The notes: generated by a model from the sequence alone, not told the origin. A DNA stretch of 64,000 nt from PALSA-270 sp963770915 (GCA_963770915.1 CAVYRG010000001.1:1-64000), one strand, 5' to 3'. Counted from the stretch's first letter, positions 1-7,887 are shown. Numbers and translations are program-made.

Positions 1-79
1 GCGGACGACGGCGATAGCAACAGAAAGTCACGAAGTGCGTCTGACCGGATTGCTGAAAGCGCTTCAGTCCCCAAGGCAC
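1..79 (-). CDS. REP-associated tyrosine transposase (RAYT), 5' end only
   Basis: Only the first 26 codons of this Y1/IS200-like transposase lie in the window; the rest is beyond position 1. The GTG start and the N-terminus (MPWGLKRFQQ, then THFVTFCCYRRRP) match the two complete copies at 4595-5146 and 7216-7887. The flanking REP hairpin at 107-137 is in the same relative place as in those copies. The reading frame is intact as far as it can be seen. RAYTs are single-strand HUH nucleases that act on REP hairpins, and the assignment rests on near-identity to the complete copies. Whether the off-window part is whole cannot be judged. Confidence 0.8.
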   Translation of the reverse strand, partial: MPWGLKRFQQSGQTHFVTFCCYRRRP

Positions 80-106
80 GCGGTCAGCTTACCCCGCCAG
101 AACAGC

Positions 107-137
107 CCCACTCAAGCCAAAACCGGGCTTGAATGGG
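107..137. repeat. REP-like hairpin next to RAYT copy 1
   Basis: The arms CCCACTCAAGCC (107-118) and GGCTTGAATGGG (126-137) pair at 11 of 12 positions. They are followed by GGCCACCGGCC (136-146), the outer end shared by all three RAYT units. It is the same hairpin as at 5174-5204 and 7915-7945. Confidence 0.85.
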
Positions 138-207
138 CCACCGGCCCATCACAGCTTTCCCGCGCGTCGTGCTGGATTGCGCAGATGCCGAGACACCCCA
201 AGCACTA

Positions 208-807
208 CTACTCCACCTTGCGAACCACGCCGTGGATGGCCTGCGTGCCGAAATGACCGGTCGCAGGCCCCGTGAGCACCAGTGAAACGTTTGAGAACGG
301 GACCACCGCCCCCCCGTTGATGCAGACCTGTAGTGTCGATGGCCCTTTCGATTCGAAAGGCGCCATGTTTCCGTTTCCTGTAATACTGACCGGGCCCGTG
401 ATTACAAGATTGGGGCTGGTTGTTGCGGGACTATATGCAGGGCAGACGGTCGCATCAGAAGTGTAGGTAACCGTCGCGTTTTTCATGGTGATGTGATGGG
501 TGTGAGCACCCCGAGTATCGGGATTCGTCAAATCGACGGTGACCCCGGAATCGGATGTCTCCATGGTCACGGCCGCGGAGAAATTGGCGAAAGCTCCGCG
601 CCACTCCAAAGACCAGTTGCCGCGAATCTCGTACGGACCGCCTGCAACGGTGGAAGGGGAATAGTCGTTGATGATGCCGCTGAAGTGCACTGGCACGAAG
701 CGGCCAAAGTGCGGTGGCGCGGGAGCCTGGGCCAAGGCACCCGTACCCGAAACCAGCACAAGAACTGCGAGCAAGCGTAACGCCAAACCTAAAGTTTTAC
801 GGCTCAT
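208..807 (-). CDS. secreted protein of unknown function
   Basis: This 199-residue protein has a clear signal peptide (RKTLGLALRLLAVLVLV followed by an ALAQA cleavage site). A mature domain rich in beta-strand-like segments follows (HFSGIINDYSP, RGNWSLEWRG, FSAAVTME). A pair of cysteines lies in the C-terminal half (TVCPAYSP and LQVCINGG) and could form a disulfide outside the cytoplasm. An upstream in-frame start at 891 would place 28 non-signal residues in front. The start at 807 is preferred because GGAGG sits at proper spacing before it and the signal peptide begins there. I do not recognise a named family. It is transcribed away from the HTH/propeller gene at 1085, and its function is unknown. 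Confidence 0.75.
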   Translation of the reverse strand: MSRKTLGLALRLLAVLVLVSGTGALAQAPAPPHFGRFVPVHFSGIINDYSPSTVAGGPYEIRGNWSLEWRGAFANFSAAVTMETSDSGVTVDLTNPDTRGAHTHHITMKNATVTYTSDATVCPAYSPATTSPNLVITGPVSITGNGNMAPFESKGPSTLQVCINGGAVVPFSNVSLVLTGPATGHFGTQAIHGVVRKVE

Positions 808-970
808 TACAAAACCTCCAAAGCTAGAAAGTCGCGCTTTTGTCGTCGAAAACTCTAGCGGACACCGGGCGGAGCTTCCGCCGCCGACCATATGTCAGGA
901 ATCGCATTTCGGCGATCTTGCGCTTAAGCTGCCGGAACAAGGTCGAGCACGCTGACGTGCGCAGTCAAAC

Positions 971-1034
971 GGCATTGCACGGCGCGGTCATTTGCCGTGC
1001 AATGGCGCTCTTTGCCGTTGCCCCGAGGGCAACG
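971..1034. promoter_or_regulatory. two tandem hairpins between divergent genes
   Basis: Hairpin 1 has arms 971-983 and 994-1006 (12 of 13 pair; core ATTGCACGGC / GCCGTGCAAT) with a 10-nt loop. Hairpin 2 has arms CGTTGCCC (1016-1023) and GGGCAACG (1027-1034) with a 3-nt loop. They lie between the divergent genes at 807 and 1085. They could be operator dyads or RNA structures in the 5' leader of the gene at 1085. Neither has a T-run, so a simple intrinsic terminator is unlikely. Confidence 0.5.
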
Positions 1035-1084
1035 TTACAATGACCTTCCTGACTGCCATTCCCTGGCAGTATGCAGGGAACGGG

Positions 1085-3115
1085 ATGGGTGAAGCCGAGA
1101 AAAAACCCGCAGAGCGACTGGATTCGTGGAAGGAAATTGCGGCACACCTCAACCGCGACATAAGGACGGTCCAGCGCTGGGAGAGGCGGGAGGGGATGCC
1201 CGTCCACCGGCACCTGCACGACAAGATGGGTTCGGTCTACGCATCTCGTGGGGAGCTGGATGAGTGGGCGCGCACTCGAAATCCTCGAGCAGCAGGGGAA
1301 AACGGGGATCATGCTCCTTCACCCGATCCTCCCGCGCAGCCACCACACTTGGCGACACCGCCCTTTCTAGCCAGATGGAAACTTATCTTGACGCTGAGCA
1401 CGGCGGCAGTTGTGCTCGCGATTGGTGCCGAACTTTGGTTGCAGAGGACGGAGTACTTCTGGCGAAACCCCATCGCCGACGCGCGATTTCAGACTGTCAC
1501 GGACTTCGACGGCGTTGAGCAGGACGCGGCGCTCTCACGCGACGGTCATTTTGTGGCTTTTCTGTCGGACCGCGACGGACAGATGGACGTGTGGATTACG
1601 CAGGTTGGTTCGGGCGAGTTCCATAACTTAACCCGTGGGAGTGCGCCAGAACTCGTCAATCCATCGATCCGCACCCTGGGGTTTTCGCCCGACGGCTCTT
1701 TAGTCACGTTTTGGGTTCGCAAGCAAAACGGCTCGAACGATGGCGATATCAGCATCTGGGCGGTACCTGCGTTGGGCGGACAACCGAGGCCGTACTTAGA
1801 AGGCGTAGCCGAATACGACTGGTCGCGTGACGGCTCTCGACTCGCTTACCACACCCCTGGCCCCGGAGACCCGCTGTTCGTGTCCGAGGGTGGCCGGCGT
1901 TTGGAGGATCGGCCCATCTTCACCGCGGGTGCCGGACTACACTCTCACTTTCCGTTATGGGCGCCTGACTCGGCATACCTTTATTTCGTCCAGGGTACCC
2001 TGCCCGACAAATTGGACATCTGGCGTATCGCTCCCACGGGCGGGAGTCCGGAACGGATCACGTCGCATACTTCGCGCGTGACTTATCCGGTCTTATTGGA
2101 TCGGCGAACGCTGCTGTATCTCGCCAGCGATCCCGATGGTTCAGGCCCATGGCTTCGCAGCATGGATGTCGAACGCCGTATTCCCCACCGCCTGACTTCC
2201 GGCCTTGACCAGTACACCTCGCTGGCGGCCAGCGCCGATGGTCGCCGTCTTGTTGTGACGCTCGCCAATCCAAAGCGAACGCTCTGGCGCTTGCGCTTTG
2301 CCGATTCACCCGCCGAGGTGTCGCCTCCCGTTCGAATCTCACTGACAAATCACACTGGGTCTTCCCCGCGACTGGGCCCAAATTATCTTCTCTATATTTC
2401 TTCGACCGGTATGAACGAAAGTATCTGGAAGCTGGTCAACGGAACTGACACTGAGCTATGGAGTGCGCAGGGCGCGCAAGTTGTTGGCGGCCCGGCGATC
2501 TCTCCTGATGGCGGCAACATCGCGTTTTCGGTCCGGCAAAACGAGCGGACACTCTTATATGTGATGCAGATCGACGGCGCCAACGTGCGGATCGTAGCGG
2601 ATTCACTCGACCTTCAAGGTTCCCCAGCATGGGCGGCGGACGGGAAATCGATTACCACGGCGGCCGACGATCATGGTGTCCCGCATCTTTTCCGCGTGCC
2701 GCTCGACGGTGGCTCTCCTGTTTCTTTCGTTCCGGAATATTCAATCGATCCCACTTGGACGCCCGACGGACGGTTCGTTGTTTACTCAGGACCCGACATC
2801 GGCACGACCTTTTCAGTGAAAGCCGCTACAGCCGGGGCCGCTGCACATTCGCTGCCGCAGTTGACTCTAACTCGTGGAGCTCGCCACCTGACATTTCTGC
2901 GTGGAGGACATTCACTCGCGTTTCTACGAGGAGACATTCAACACAAAGATCTCTGGCTCATCAATCTGGAAACGGGCGCTGAGAAGCAGCTGACTAATCT
3001 CCCTCCCGGCTTCGACATTCGCGACTTCGATATTTCTCCGGATGGCCGTGAAGTTGTCGTCGAACGTGTGCAGGAGCGCTCGGATGTAGTGCTGCTTGAT
3101 CTCCCCCGGCCCTGA
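1085..3115 (+). CDS. HTH domain plus TolB/PD40-like beta-propeller one-component regulator
   Basis: This 676-residue protein fuses a DNA-binding domain to a likely periplasmic sensor. Residues about 12-62 form an excisionase/MerR-like HTH (DSWKEIAAHLNRDIRTVQRW, then REGMPVHRH and GELDEW). A Pro-rich linker and one membrane helix at about 96-118 (LILTLSTAAVVLAIGAELWL) follow. The rest consists of repeated propeller blades of the WD40-like TolB type (LSRDGHFVAFLSDRDG, FSPDGSLVTF, SPDGGNIAF, TPDGRFVVYSG, SPDGREVVVER). The architecture suggests a membrane-anchored regulator that senses through the propeller, but ligand and target are unknown. In-frame starts at 992 and 1040 exist; 1085 is preferred because AGGGA precedes it and the conserved domain begins just after. 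It is related in layout to CadC-type regulators but is not one by its HTH. Confidence 0.8.
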   Translation: MGEAEKKPAERLDSWKEIAAHLNRDIRTVQRWERREGMPVHRHLHDKMGSVYASRGELDEWARTRNPRAAGENGDHAPSPDPPAQPPHLATPPFLARWKLILTLSTAAVVLAIGAELWLQRTEYFWRNPIADARFQTVTDFDGVEQDAALSRDGHFVAFLSDRDGQMDVWITQVGSGEFHNLTRGSAPELVNPSIRTLGFSPDGSLVTFWVRKQNGSNDGDISIWAVPALGGQPRPYLEGVAEYDWSRDGSRLAYHTPGPGDPLFVSEGGRRLEDRPIFTAGAGLHSHFPLWAPDSAYLYFVQGTLPDKLDIWRIAPTGGSPERITSHTSRVTYPVLLDRRTLLYLASDPDGSGPWLRSMDVERRIPHRLTSGLDQYTSLAASADGRRLVVTLANPKRTLWRLRFADSPAEVSPPVRISLTNHTGSSPRLGPNYLLYISSTGMNESIWKLVNGTDTELWSAQGAQVVGGPAISPDGGNIAFSVRQNERTLLYVMQIDGANVRIVADSLDLQGSPAWAADGKSITTAADDHGVPHLFRVPLDGGSPVSFVPEYSIDPTWTPDGRFVVYSGPDIGTTFSVKAATAGAAAHSLPQLTLTRGARHLTFLRGGHSLAFLRGDIQHKDLWLINLETGAEKQLTNLPPGFDIRDFDISPDGREVVVERVQERSDVVLLDLPRP

Positions 3116-3318
3116 AGTAAATTTGAAGTAAATTCCGGGACAGCCGGAAGTGACCCATTTCTGAGCGGGCCGCGCCCGCACTTCGAACCGGCTCGCGATT
3201 CGTCGCGCCCTAGTTGCTATCCGGACGGCGGGTGGCCCTCGATAAGAGCGAAGGCGTTGTCAAGGGCACACTTTTTCTGGGCGGTGCGTCAGCACCGCCT
3301 GGTTTGCCATATCGAAGT
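3116..3318. other. gene-free spacer with one GC-rich hairpin
   Basis: I see no credible gene between the propeller protein and the insertion sequence. The one notable structure is a hairpin with GGCGGTGC (3280-3287), loop GTCA and GCACCGCC (3292-3299). The T-run CTTTTTC precedes it at 3271, so on the minus strand it would resemble a terminator (stem followed by GAAAAAG on that strand would be wrong; the T-run reads as A on minus). It is more likely an intergenic repeat. Confidence 0.4.
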
Positions 3319-3333
3319 TTGAGGACCAAAGAC

Positions 3334-3469
3334 TCTGGAACATCTCGCCCTGAATCACATCGCGGTCGTTCCACCAACCATCGATTCGACCTAACTATCG
3401 GCCATGATTCTTCTATGCGAACACCCCGTCCAGCACGGGATGCGAGAGCGCCCAATCAACCTCAACGGT
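3334..3469 (-). ncRNA. candidate bridge (guide) RNA region of the IS110-like element
   Basis: This is the non-coding 3' segment between the transposase stop and the terminal repeat. IS110-family recombinases use a bridge RNA from a non-coding end to pair with target and donor DNA. In IS1111-like members it is downstream of the transposase, which is where this stretch lies. The assignment is positional; no RNA fold was computed. Confidence 0.35.
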
Positions 3470-4510
3470 CTAGCTTGCGCCGACCAGGGCCACCCGCGGG
3501 CTGCTCTCGATACGAACGACTGCCGGATACGGCTGCTGTGTGCGTAGCATCCAGTACAGTCGTATGGCCAACTTGCGCGCCGCTGCCACCTTGGCCACCG
3601 CTTTCGGTTTGGAGTGGCAGCGGTGCTGATACTCGCGGCGGAACTCGGGATCGTAGCGCACCGCACTCTGCGCCGCCTCCACCAGCAACATGCGCAGCAT
3701 GCGGTTGCCCTGCTTGGTGATCGCTCCCAGCTTCTGCCGTCCGCCCGAAGAGTGCTCGCGCGGAATCAGGCCCAGGTAGCTGGCCACCTGCTTGCCGCGC
3801 GGGAAGCGGCGTACATCGCCCATGGTCAGCACGTAGGCCAGAGAGGTGATCGGTCCCACTCCGGGCTGGGTTTGTAGAAGCAGCGCCATTTTGTCTCGTT
3901 GTGCTTCTGCTTTTACGGCCTCGTCCAGCGGCAGAATCTGCTGGTCGAGCATGGCCAGCAACCGCAACAAGTCATCCCGACGACGTCCCGCCCACGGTTT
4001 CAGCCGCAGCTCGCGCAACCACTGCTGTCCCGCATGGCTCCACAGCTTGCTCTTCTTCTGCACTCCCTTATTCAAGGCCAGGTGTTGCAGTTCGTTTTTC
4101 ACCCGTGCTCGAATGATCACCAGCTTGTAGCGATGCAACAGCAGCTGCCGCAGATCGCGCACTTCACTCGACGGCATCCAGATGCGTGGAAACCGCCCCT
4201 CCACCAGCAGCTTCAGGATGTGGGCCGCATCCCGCCGGTCCGTCTTCTGCTGCCGCACGCAGCTGGCCCGGATCTGCGCCGCATCGCCCATCCACAGCTC
4301 GTGCCCGATCTCCGCCAGCAGATCCACCAGCCAGTGACAGTTCCCGGTAGCTTCCATGCCAATCAGCGCCGGCGCCGCTAGCTGCCGATAGAACCGCTCC
4401 GCATCGCCCACCGCCGTCACCAACTTCTGCTCCCCAGTCTCGCCCGTTTCCGTGTCCAGCCAACAAACTTGTTGCCAGCTGGGATGAAAATCACACCCTA
4501 TAATCATCAT
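3470..4510 (-). CDS. IS110-family DEDD transposase (IS1111-like)
   Basis: This 346-residue recombinase is intact. The N-terminal RuvC-like DEDD domain shows D7 (IIGCDFHPS), E53 (GMEATGNCHW), and D91 and D94 (KTDRRDAAHIL). The C-terminal IS116/IS110/IS902 domain has PGVGPITSLAYV, then YLGLIPREHSSGG with the expected catalytic serine, and KQGNRMLRMLLVEAA. The family cuts and rejoins DNA under guidance of a bridge RNA. The start at 4510 (ATGATG) has AAGGAG upstream; a longer in-frame start at 4594 would run through the terminal repeat and is rejected. Full length and undamaged motifs suggest it may be active. Confidence 0.92.
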   Translation of the reverse strand: MMIIGCDFHPSWQQVCWLDTETGETGEQKLVTAVGDAERFYRQLAAPALIGMEATGNCHWLVDLLAEIGHELWMGDAAQIRASCVRQQKTDRRDAAHILKLLVEGRFPRIWMPSSEVRDLRQLLLHRYKLVIIRARVKNELQHLALNKGVQKKSKLWSHAGQQWLRELRLKPWAGRRRDDLLRLLAMLDQQILPLDEAVKAEAQRDKMALLLQTQPGVGPITSLAYVLTMGDVRRFPRGKQVASYLGLIPREHSSGGRQKLGAITKQGNRMLRMLLVEAAQSAVRYDPEFRREYQHRCHSKPKAVAKVAAARKLAIRLYWMLRTQQPYPAVVRIESSPRVALVGAS

Positions 4511-4594
4511 CTGAGGCTCCTTCCTTCCCCAGCGTCTTTGGTCCTCAACCGAAAGACTAACTCGGGATCGCTTGGAGCCTTCGTTCTTATCCAA

Positions 4595-5146
4595 TCAACT
4601 CAAGCCCGGTTTTGGCTTGAGTGGGGCAGTTCCACTGCGGAGCTTTCCCTCTGCTCGTTCCCGCTTTCTCGCAGCCCACTCGCATTCAATCTCCACCCGC
4701 CCTTCACAACCGGTTGCGTACTGCAGAAAACTGCTCCACTCCCAGTCTTCCGCGCGCTCACACAACTCTCGCTTTACAGGATTGCGATGGATGTAGCGAA
4801 GCTTTTCCACGAACTGCTCATGATTCCGAATGTTGAAATCGTAGTAGCGCTTCTGGCAAAAGTGTTCCGCCTCGCCAATCAGTCGCCGTGACACCCCCTG
4901 CTTCAAGGACTTCAGCGCCTCGGCTAGGCTCTCTCGCGGAGGTTCGCTGATCAGCAGATGCACGTGCTCGGGCATGACCACATAGCCATAGACGCAAAGT
5001 CCGAAACTGCGGCGGACGCGCTCCAGACCGGTCTCGAAAACTCGCTTGCTCGCGGCCTCGGTGAATAACGGACGACGACGGTAGCAACAGAAGGTCACGA
5101 AGTGCGTCTGACCGGATTGCTGGAAGCGCTTCAGTCCCCAAGGCAC
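4595..5146 (-). CDS. REP-associated tyrosine transposase (RAYT), copy 2
   Basis: This 183-residue Y1 transposase of the IS200-like/REP family is complete. The HUH metal-binding motif is H61-V-H63 (MPEHVHLLISEP), and the nucleophile is Y118 in RYIHRNPVKRELC. These proteins nick and rejoin single-stranded REP hairpins. Start is GTG at 5146, 28 bp from the 5' REP hairpin (5174-5204). The stop lies inside or beside the 3' hairpin (4598-4622), so the last residues KPKPGLS are encoded by REP sequence. It is nearly identical to copy 3. Unlike classical IS200, the gene is surrounded by its own hairpins rather than inside a clear transposon. Confidence 0.9.
   Translation of the reverse strand: MPWGLKRFQQSGQTHFVTFCCYRRRPLFTEAASKRVFETGLERVRRSFGLCVYGYVVMPEHVHLLISEPPRESLAEALKSLKQGVSRRLIGEAEHFCQKRYYDFNIRNHEQFVEKLRYIHRNPVKRELCERAEDWEWSSFLQYATGCEGRVEIECEWAARKRERAEGKLRSGTAPLKPKPGLS
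4598..4622. repeat. REP-like hairpin at the 3' end of RAYT copy 2
   Basis: The arms ACTCAAGCC (4598-4606) and GGCTTGAGT (4614-4622) pair perfectly. The hairpin encodes the last residues and the stop of the RAYT. The outer GGCCGGTGGCCC part present in copy 3 is missing here, on the side facing the insertion sequence. Confidence 0.8.
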
Positions 5147-5173
5147 GCGGTCAGCTTACCCCGCCAGAACAGC

Positions 5174-5204
5174 CCCACTCAAGCCAAAACCGGGCTTGAG
5201 TGGG
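5174..5204. repeat. REP-like hairpin at the 5' end of RAYT copy 2
   Basis: The perfect 12-bp arms are CCCACTCAAGCC (5174-5185) and GGCTTGAGTGGG (5193-5204). They are followed by the outer end GGCCACCGGCC and a short T-run (TTTTTG), so on the plus strand it could also act as a weak terminator. Confidence 0.85.
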
Positions 5205-5364
5205 CCACCGGCCTTTTTGCTGGTCCCAGTTAGGTGTTCCTGCGCCGGCGCTGAAACACAAATCATGATTGAAAGGGTCACAATCATGGTGAACGCAAGT
5301 CTCTGCTGCGTGAAGGACAGCCAAATGCCACGTCGCTCCATTGATGAACTTAAGATGGCGTGCA

Positions 5365-6366
5365 TTATTTTCCGCCAGCCTTCTGGAGCAACTCAACGAC
5401 ATTCGCGAATTTGTTTGCTTGGGCAATCGAGACCGGCGTCCAAGCCTTATTTCCACTCATCGCAGCGTTGGGGTTCGCCCCTTTTGCGAGCAGCAGCGTT
5501 ACAACGTCAACGTCGCCGTTTTGGGCCGCCATCAAGAGCGGCGTGACGTTTTGGTTGTTTCCGAGATTGACCGCCGCTCCTTTGTCCAGCAGCAGCTTCA
5601 CCACCTCAGCCTGCCCATTACCAGAGGCAATCAACAGTGCCGAGTTGCCAAAGTTGTTCTTGGCATCAATCGCCGCTCCTTTGTCCAGCAGCAGCTTCAC
5701 CACCTCCAGGTAACCGTGCTTTTTGGTTGTGGCGCTACGGGACCCGGTAAGGGGGCCGCCACCAAGGCGCTCGAAATCGGAAGCGACCTCAGTTGCTCCT
5801 ATGAGGGGAGTGGCAGTCTCGTGGATACTGTTGTAGGACGCCTTGGCATTAACATCCGCTCCTTTGTCCAGCAGTAGCTTCACCACTTCAAGGTGCCCGT
5901 TCTCAGCGGCCAGCAAAAGCGGTGTACAGAACGGTTCACCCCTCGGTGCACTGTCCTGGACGACAAAATTGACCTTCGCCCCCTTGTCCAACAGGAGCTT
6001 TACTACATCAACTTGCCCATACGCGGCCGCTTCAAAGAGCGCCGTCTCACCGTCGCTGTTATTGACATTAACATCAGCGCCCTTTTGCAGCAGCAATTTC
6101 GCTGCTTCAGTTTTCCCAAAGTGAACGGCGTACATGAGGGGAGTAGCACTGTTTTCCGACTTGGCATTGACCAAAGCGGGATTTGCTGCAAGAAGGGCAT
6201 TGATTTTTGCCAGGTCGCCGGCACTTGCCGCATCATGAATTGGGGCCGCGCAGAGCCGGTGGGCAGGAATCAAAAAGGACAAGGTAGCGAAGATCGCACC
6301 CAAGAGAGCTCTGTTCGCCGTTAGGAGTTTGCTGAGACCGAAGATCTTCCTTGTCGATCGAGTCAC
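5365..6366 (-). CDS. exported ankyrin-repeat protein
   Basis: The 333-residue protein begins with an export signal (ALLGAIFATLSFLIPAHRLCA, cleavage near residue 41). About seven ankyrin repeats follow. Each shows the helix-loop-helix pattern TPLLLAAENGHLEVVKLLLDKGADVNA or variants (GETALFEAAAYGQVDVVKLL; NSALLIASGNGQAEVVKLL). About 35 residues between repeats 4 and 5 (near ATEVASDFERLGGG) are not ankyrin-like and look like a loop insertion. Ankyrin arrays bind proteins, and the signal peptide places this one outside the cytoplasm. The start is GTG at 6366, with AAGGAA about 13 nt upstream, so the start is less certain. It precedes no obvious partner; the lipoprotein upstream (6405-7202) may share its transcript because the gap is 38 bp. 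Confidence 0.85.
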   Translation of the reverse strand: MTRSTRKIFGLSKLLTANRALLGAIFATLSFLIPAHRLCAAPIHDAASAGDLAKINALLAANPALVNAKSENSATPLMYAVHFGKTEAAKLLLQKGADVNVNNSDGETALFEAAAYGQVDVVKLLLDKGAKVNFVVQDSAPRGEPFCTPLLLAAENGHLEVVKLLLDKGADVNAKASYNSIHETATPLIGATEVASDFERLGGGPLTGSRSATTKKHGYLEVVKLLLDKGAAIDAKNNFGNSALLIASGNGQAEVVKLLLDKGAAVNLGNNQNVTPLLMAAQNGDVDVVTLLLAKGANPNAAMSGNKAWTPVSIAQANKFANVVELLQKAGGK

Positions 6367-6404
6367 TTTTCTTCACCGTTCCTTTCATGGCTTCGATTGT
6401 GTAT

Positions 6405-7202
6405 TTATTTTGAAGACTGCTTGCCAAGCTCGAATGAAACCGGCGCTGCACTCTGCAACACCAGTTGTCCTTGCTGCGCTGCCGAGATAGGCAACGGAAA
6501 CACGTACGACAGTGTTCTTCGCGACTGTGGTGAGACGTCAACTACAATTTGTTCGACCTTTTTTCGGTCGGCATCGGACATGGCGCATAATCTATCGCCA
6601 TAGCCAACGGAAATAAAATCATTGATTCGTGTGCCGGCAGTCACAAGCGATAGACCTCCAATCTTGAAAGACTCGGGCTTCTGCGTTGGGTTTCTTATCT
6701 CAGCTTCAATCCTGACTAGATGTGTTTGCGGATCTGTTGAGTTGACCTCGCCGGCAAGGAACGACGAGCCATTCGATATGGAAATCAGCGGCATCCCGCC
6801 TCCGCCTCCAAAATCAATCGGCGTCGGCGGCTCAATATTTGCGCCGCCTCCTACGTAGGCTTGAAATCGATTTGCAACCGCGACAGAAGAAACGCTCACC
6901 TTTAGTGGCAGATCTTCTATTCCGGCTTTGGCATCAGCGACGTGTTTACCATCGACATGATGAGTCAAATAAAGTTTGTATCCATCAAAGGCGTTTTCTC
7001 TTTTTGCCTCAGTCCAATCCAAGTCGTCTAATGACATCTTGGCCTCGCTAACATGGGGGCTATCGGGATGCTTTGCTACGAATCCAGCGTAGGCCGAGGT
7101 GGAGTTCGCCTCCTTGGACTGGTTCCAGTCGCGCTCGGTGTGATCGCATCCAACGAGGCCGCACAACACGATGGCACTGAAAAATTGTCGAAGTTTCGTC
7201 AT
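6405..7202 (-). CDS. lipoprotein of unknown function
   Basis: The 265-residue protein starts with a lipobox signal peptide (KLRQFFSAIVLCGLVGC; Cys about residue 19), so it should be anchored to a membrane by lipid. The first third has short helical repeats reminiscent of tetratricopeptide-type pairs (SAYAGFVAKHPDSPHVSEAK; FDGYKLYLTHHVDGKHVADAK). The second half is predicted beta-rich (VRIEAEIRNPTQKPESFKIG). A Gly-rich linker (FGGGGGMPL) separates them. The start at 7202 has AGGGGA upstream; an alternative in-frame start at 7226 is disfavoured because it precedes the signal. No named family is recognised. It is 38 bp upstream of the exported ankyrin gene and may be cotranscribed with it. Confidence 0.75.
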   Translation of the reverse strand: MTKLRQFFSAIVLCGLVGCDHTERDWNQSKEANSTSAYAGFVAKHPDSPHVSEAKMSLDDLDWTEAKRENAFDGYKLYLTHHVDGKHVADAKAGIEDLPLKVSVSSVAVANRFQAYVGGGANIEPPTPIDFGGGGGMPLISISNGSSFLAGEVNSTDPQTHLVRIEAEIRNPTQKPESFKIGGLSLVTAGTRINDFISVGYGDRLCAMSDADRKKVEQIVVDVSPQSRRTLSYVFPLPISAAQQGQLVLQSAAPVSFELGKQSSK

Positions 7203-7215
7203 TGCTGTCCCCTGT

Positions 7216-7887
7216 CTAGTTGTCATGAGGCGTTACTGCAAGCTGTGGATGAGCCTTATCGGTAACATCAATGACGACCGGATTCCAACCGCCATTTCTT
7301 GCGATGCACTCTATCACATAGGCCGGTGGCCCACTCAAGCCCTCTTTTGGCTTGAGTGGGGCAGTTCCACGGCCGGACCAGAGCTTCGCCGTGGCTCGTT
7401 CCCGCTTTCTCGCAGCCCACTCGCATTCAATTTCCACCCGCCCGTCACAGCCGGTTGCGTACTGCAGAAAACTGCTCCACTCCCAGTCTTCCGCGCGCTC
7501 GCACAGCCCTCGCTTTACAGGATTGCGATGGATATAGCGAAGCTTTTCCACGAACTGCTCATGATTCCGAATGTTGAAATCGTGGTAGCGCTTCTGCCAA
7601 AAGTGTTCCGCTTCGCCTATCAATCGCCGCGACACCCCCTGCTTCAAGGACTTCAGCGCCTCGGCTAGGTTCTCTCGCGGAGGTTCGCTGATCAACAGAT
7701 GCACGTGCTCGGGCCTGACCACATAGCCATAGACGCAAAGTCCGAAACTACGGCGGACGCGCTCCAGTCCAGCCTCGAAAACTCGCTTGCTCGCGGCCTC
7801 GGTGAATAACGGACGACGACGGTAGCAACAGAAGGTCACGAAGTGCGTCTGACCGGATTGCTGAAAGCGCTTCAGTCCCCAAGGCAC
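7216..7887 (-). CDS. REP-associated tyrosine transposase (RAYT), copy 3, C-terminally extended
   Basis: It has the same protein core as copy 2 (HUH motif RPEHVHLLISEP; Tyr in RYIHRNPVKRGLC). At the position where copy 2 ends with KPKPGLS and a stop, this copy continues for about 40 residues into unrelated sequence (GPPAYVIECIARNGG onward) because the stop codon in the REP hairpin is lost. It therefore overlaps the 5' end of the lipoprotein gene (6405-7202) region by running to 7216. Otherwise intact. The GTG start matches copy 2, and REP hairpins flank the gene at 7330-7360 and 7915-7945. Whether the tail is tolerated by the enzyme is unknown. Confidence 0.85.
   Translation of the reverse strand: MPWGLKRFQQSGQTHFVTFCCYRRRPLFTEAASKRVFEAGLERVRRSFGLCVYGYVVRPEHVHLLISEPPRENLAEALKSLKQGVSRRLIGEAEHFWQKRYHDFNIRNHEQFVEKLRYIHRNPVKRGLCERAEDWEWSSFLQYATGCDGRVEIECEWAARKRERATAKLWSGRGTAPLKPKEGLSGPPAYVIECIARNGGWNPVVIDVTDKAHPQLAVTPHDN
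7330..7360. repeat. REP-like hairpin at the 3' end of RAYT copy 3
   Basis: The 12-bp arms are perfect (CCCACTCAAGCC 7330-7341; GGCTTGAGTGGG 7349-7360) with loop CTCTTTT. The altered loop is where the stop codon found in copy 2 is lost. Confidence 0.85.

Larger units (their letters stand above)
3319..4548 (-). mobile_element. IS110-family (IS1111-like) insertion sequence
   Basis: The element is bounded by inverted repeats of which the first 15 bases are perfect (TTGAGGACCAAAGAC at 3319-3333; complement at 4534-4548). Extending to 20 bases gives 19 matches. One DEDD transposase lies inside. The non-coding end on the transposase 5' side is only about 38 bp and the 3' side about 150 bp. In the IS1111 subgroup the guide (bridge) RNA region lies downstream of the transposase, so the asymmetry fits that subgroup. 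The exact tips may lie a few bases outside the repeats, as is common in this group. The element ends about 50 bp from the REP hairpin of RAYT copy 2. Confidence 0.8.
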
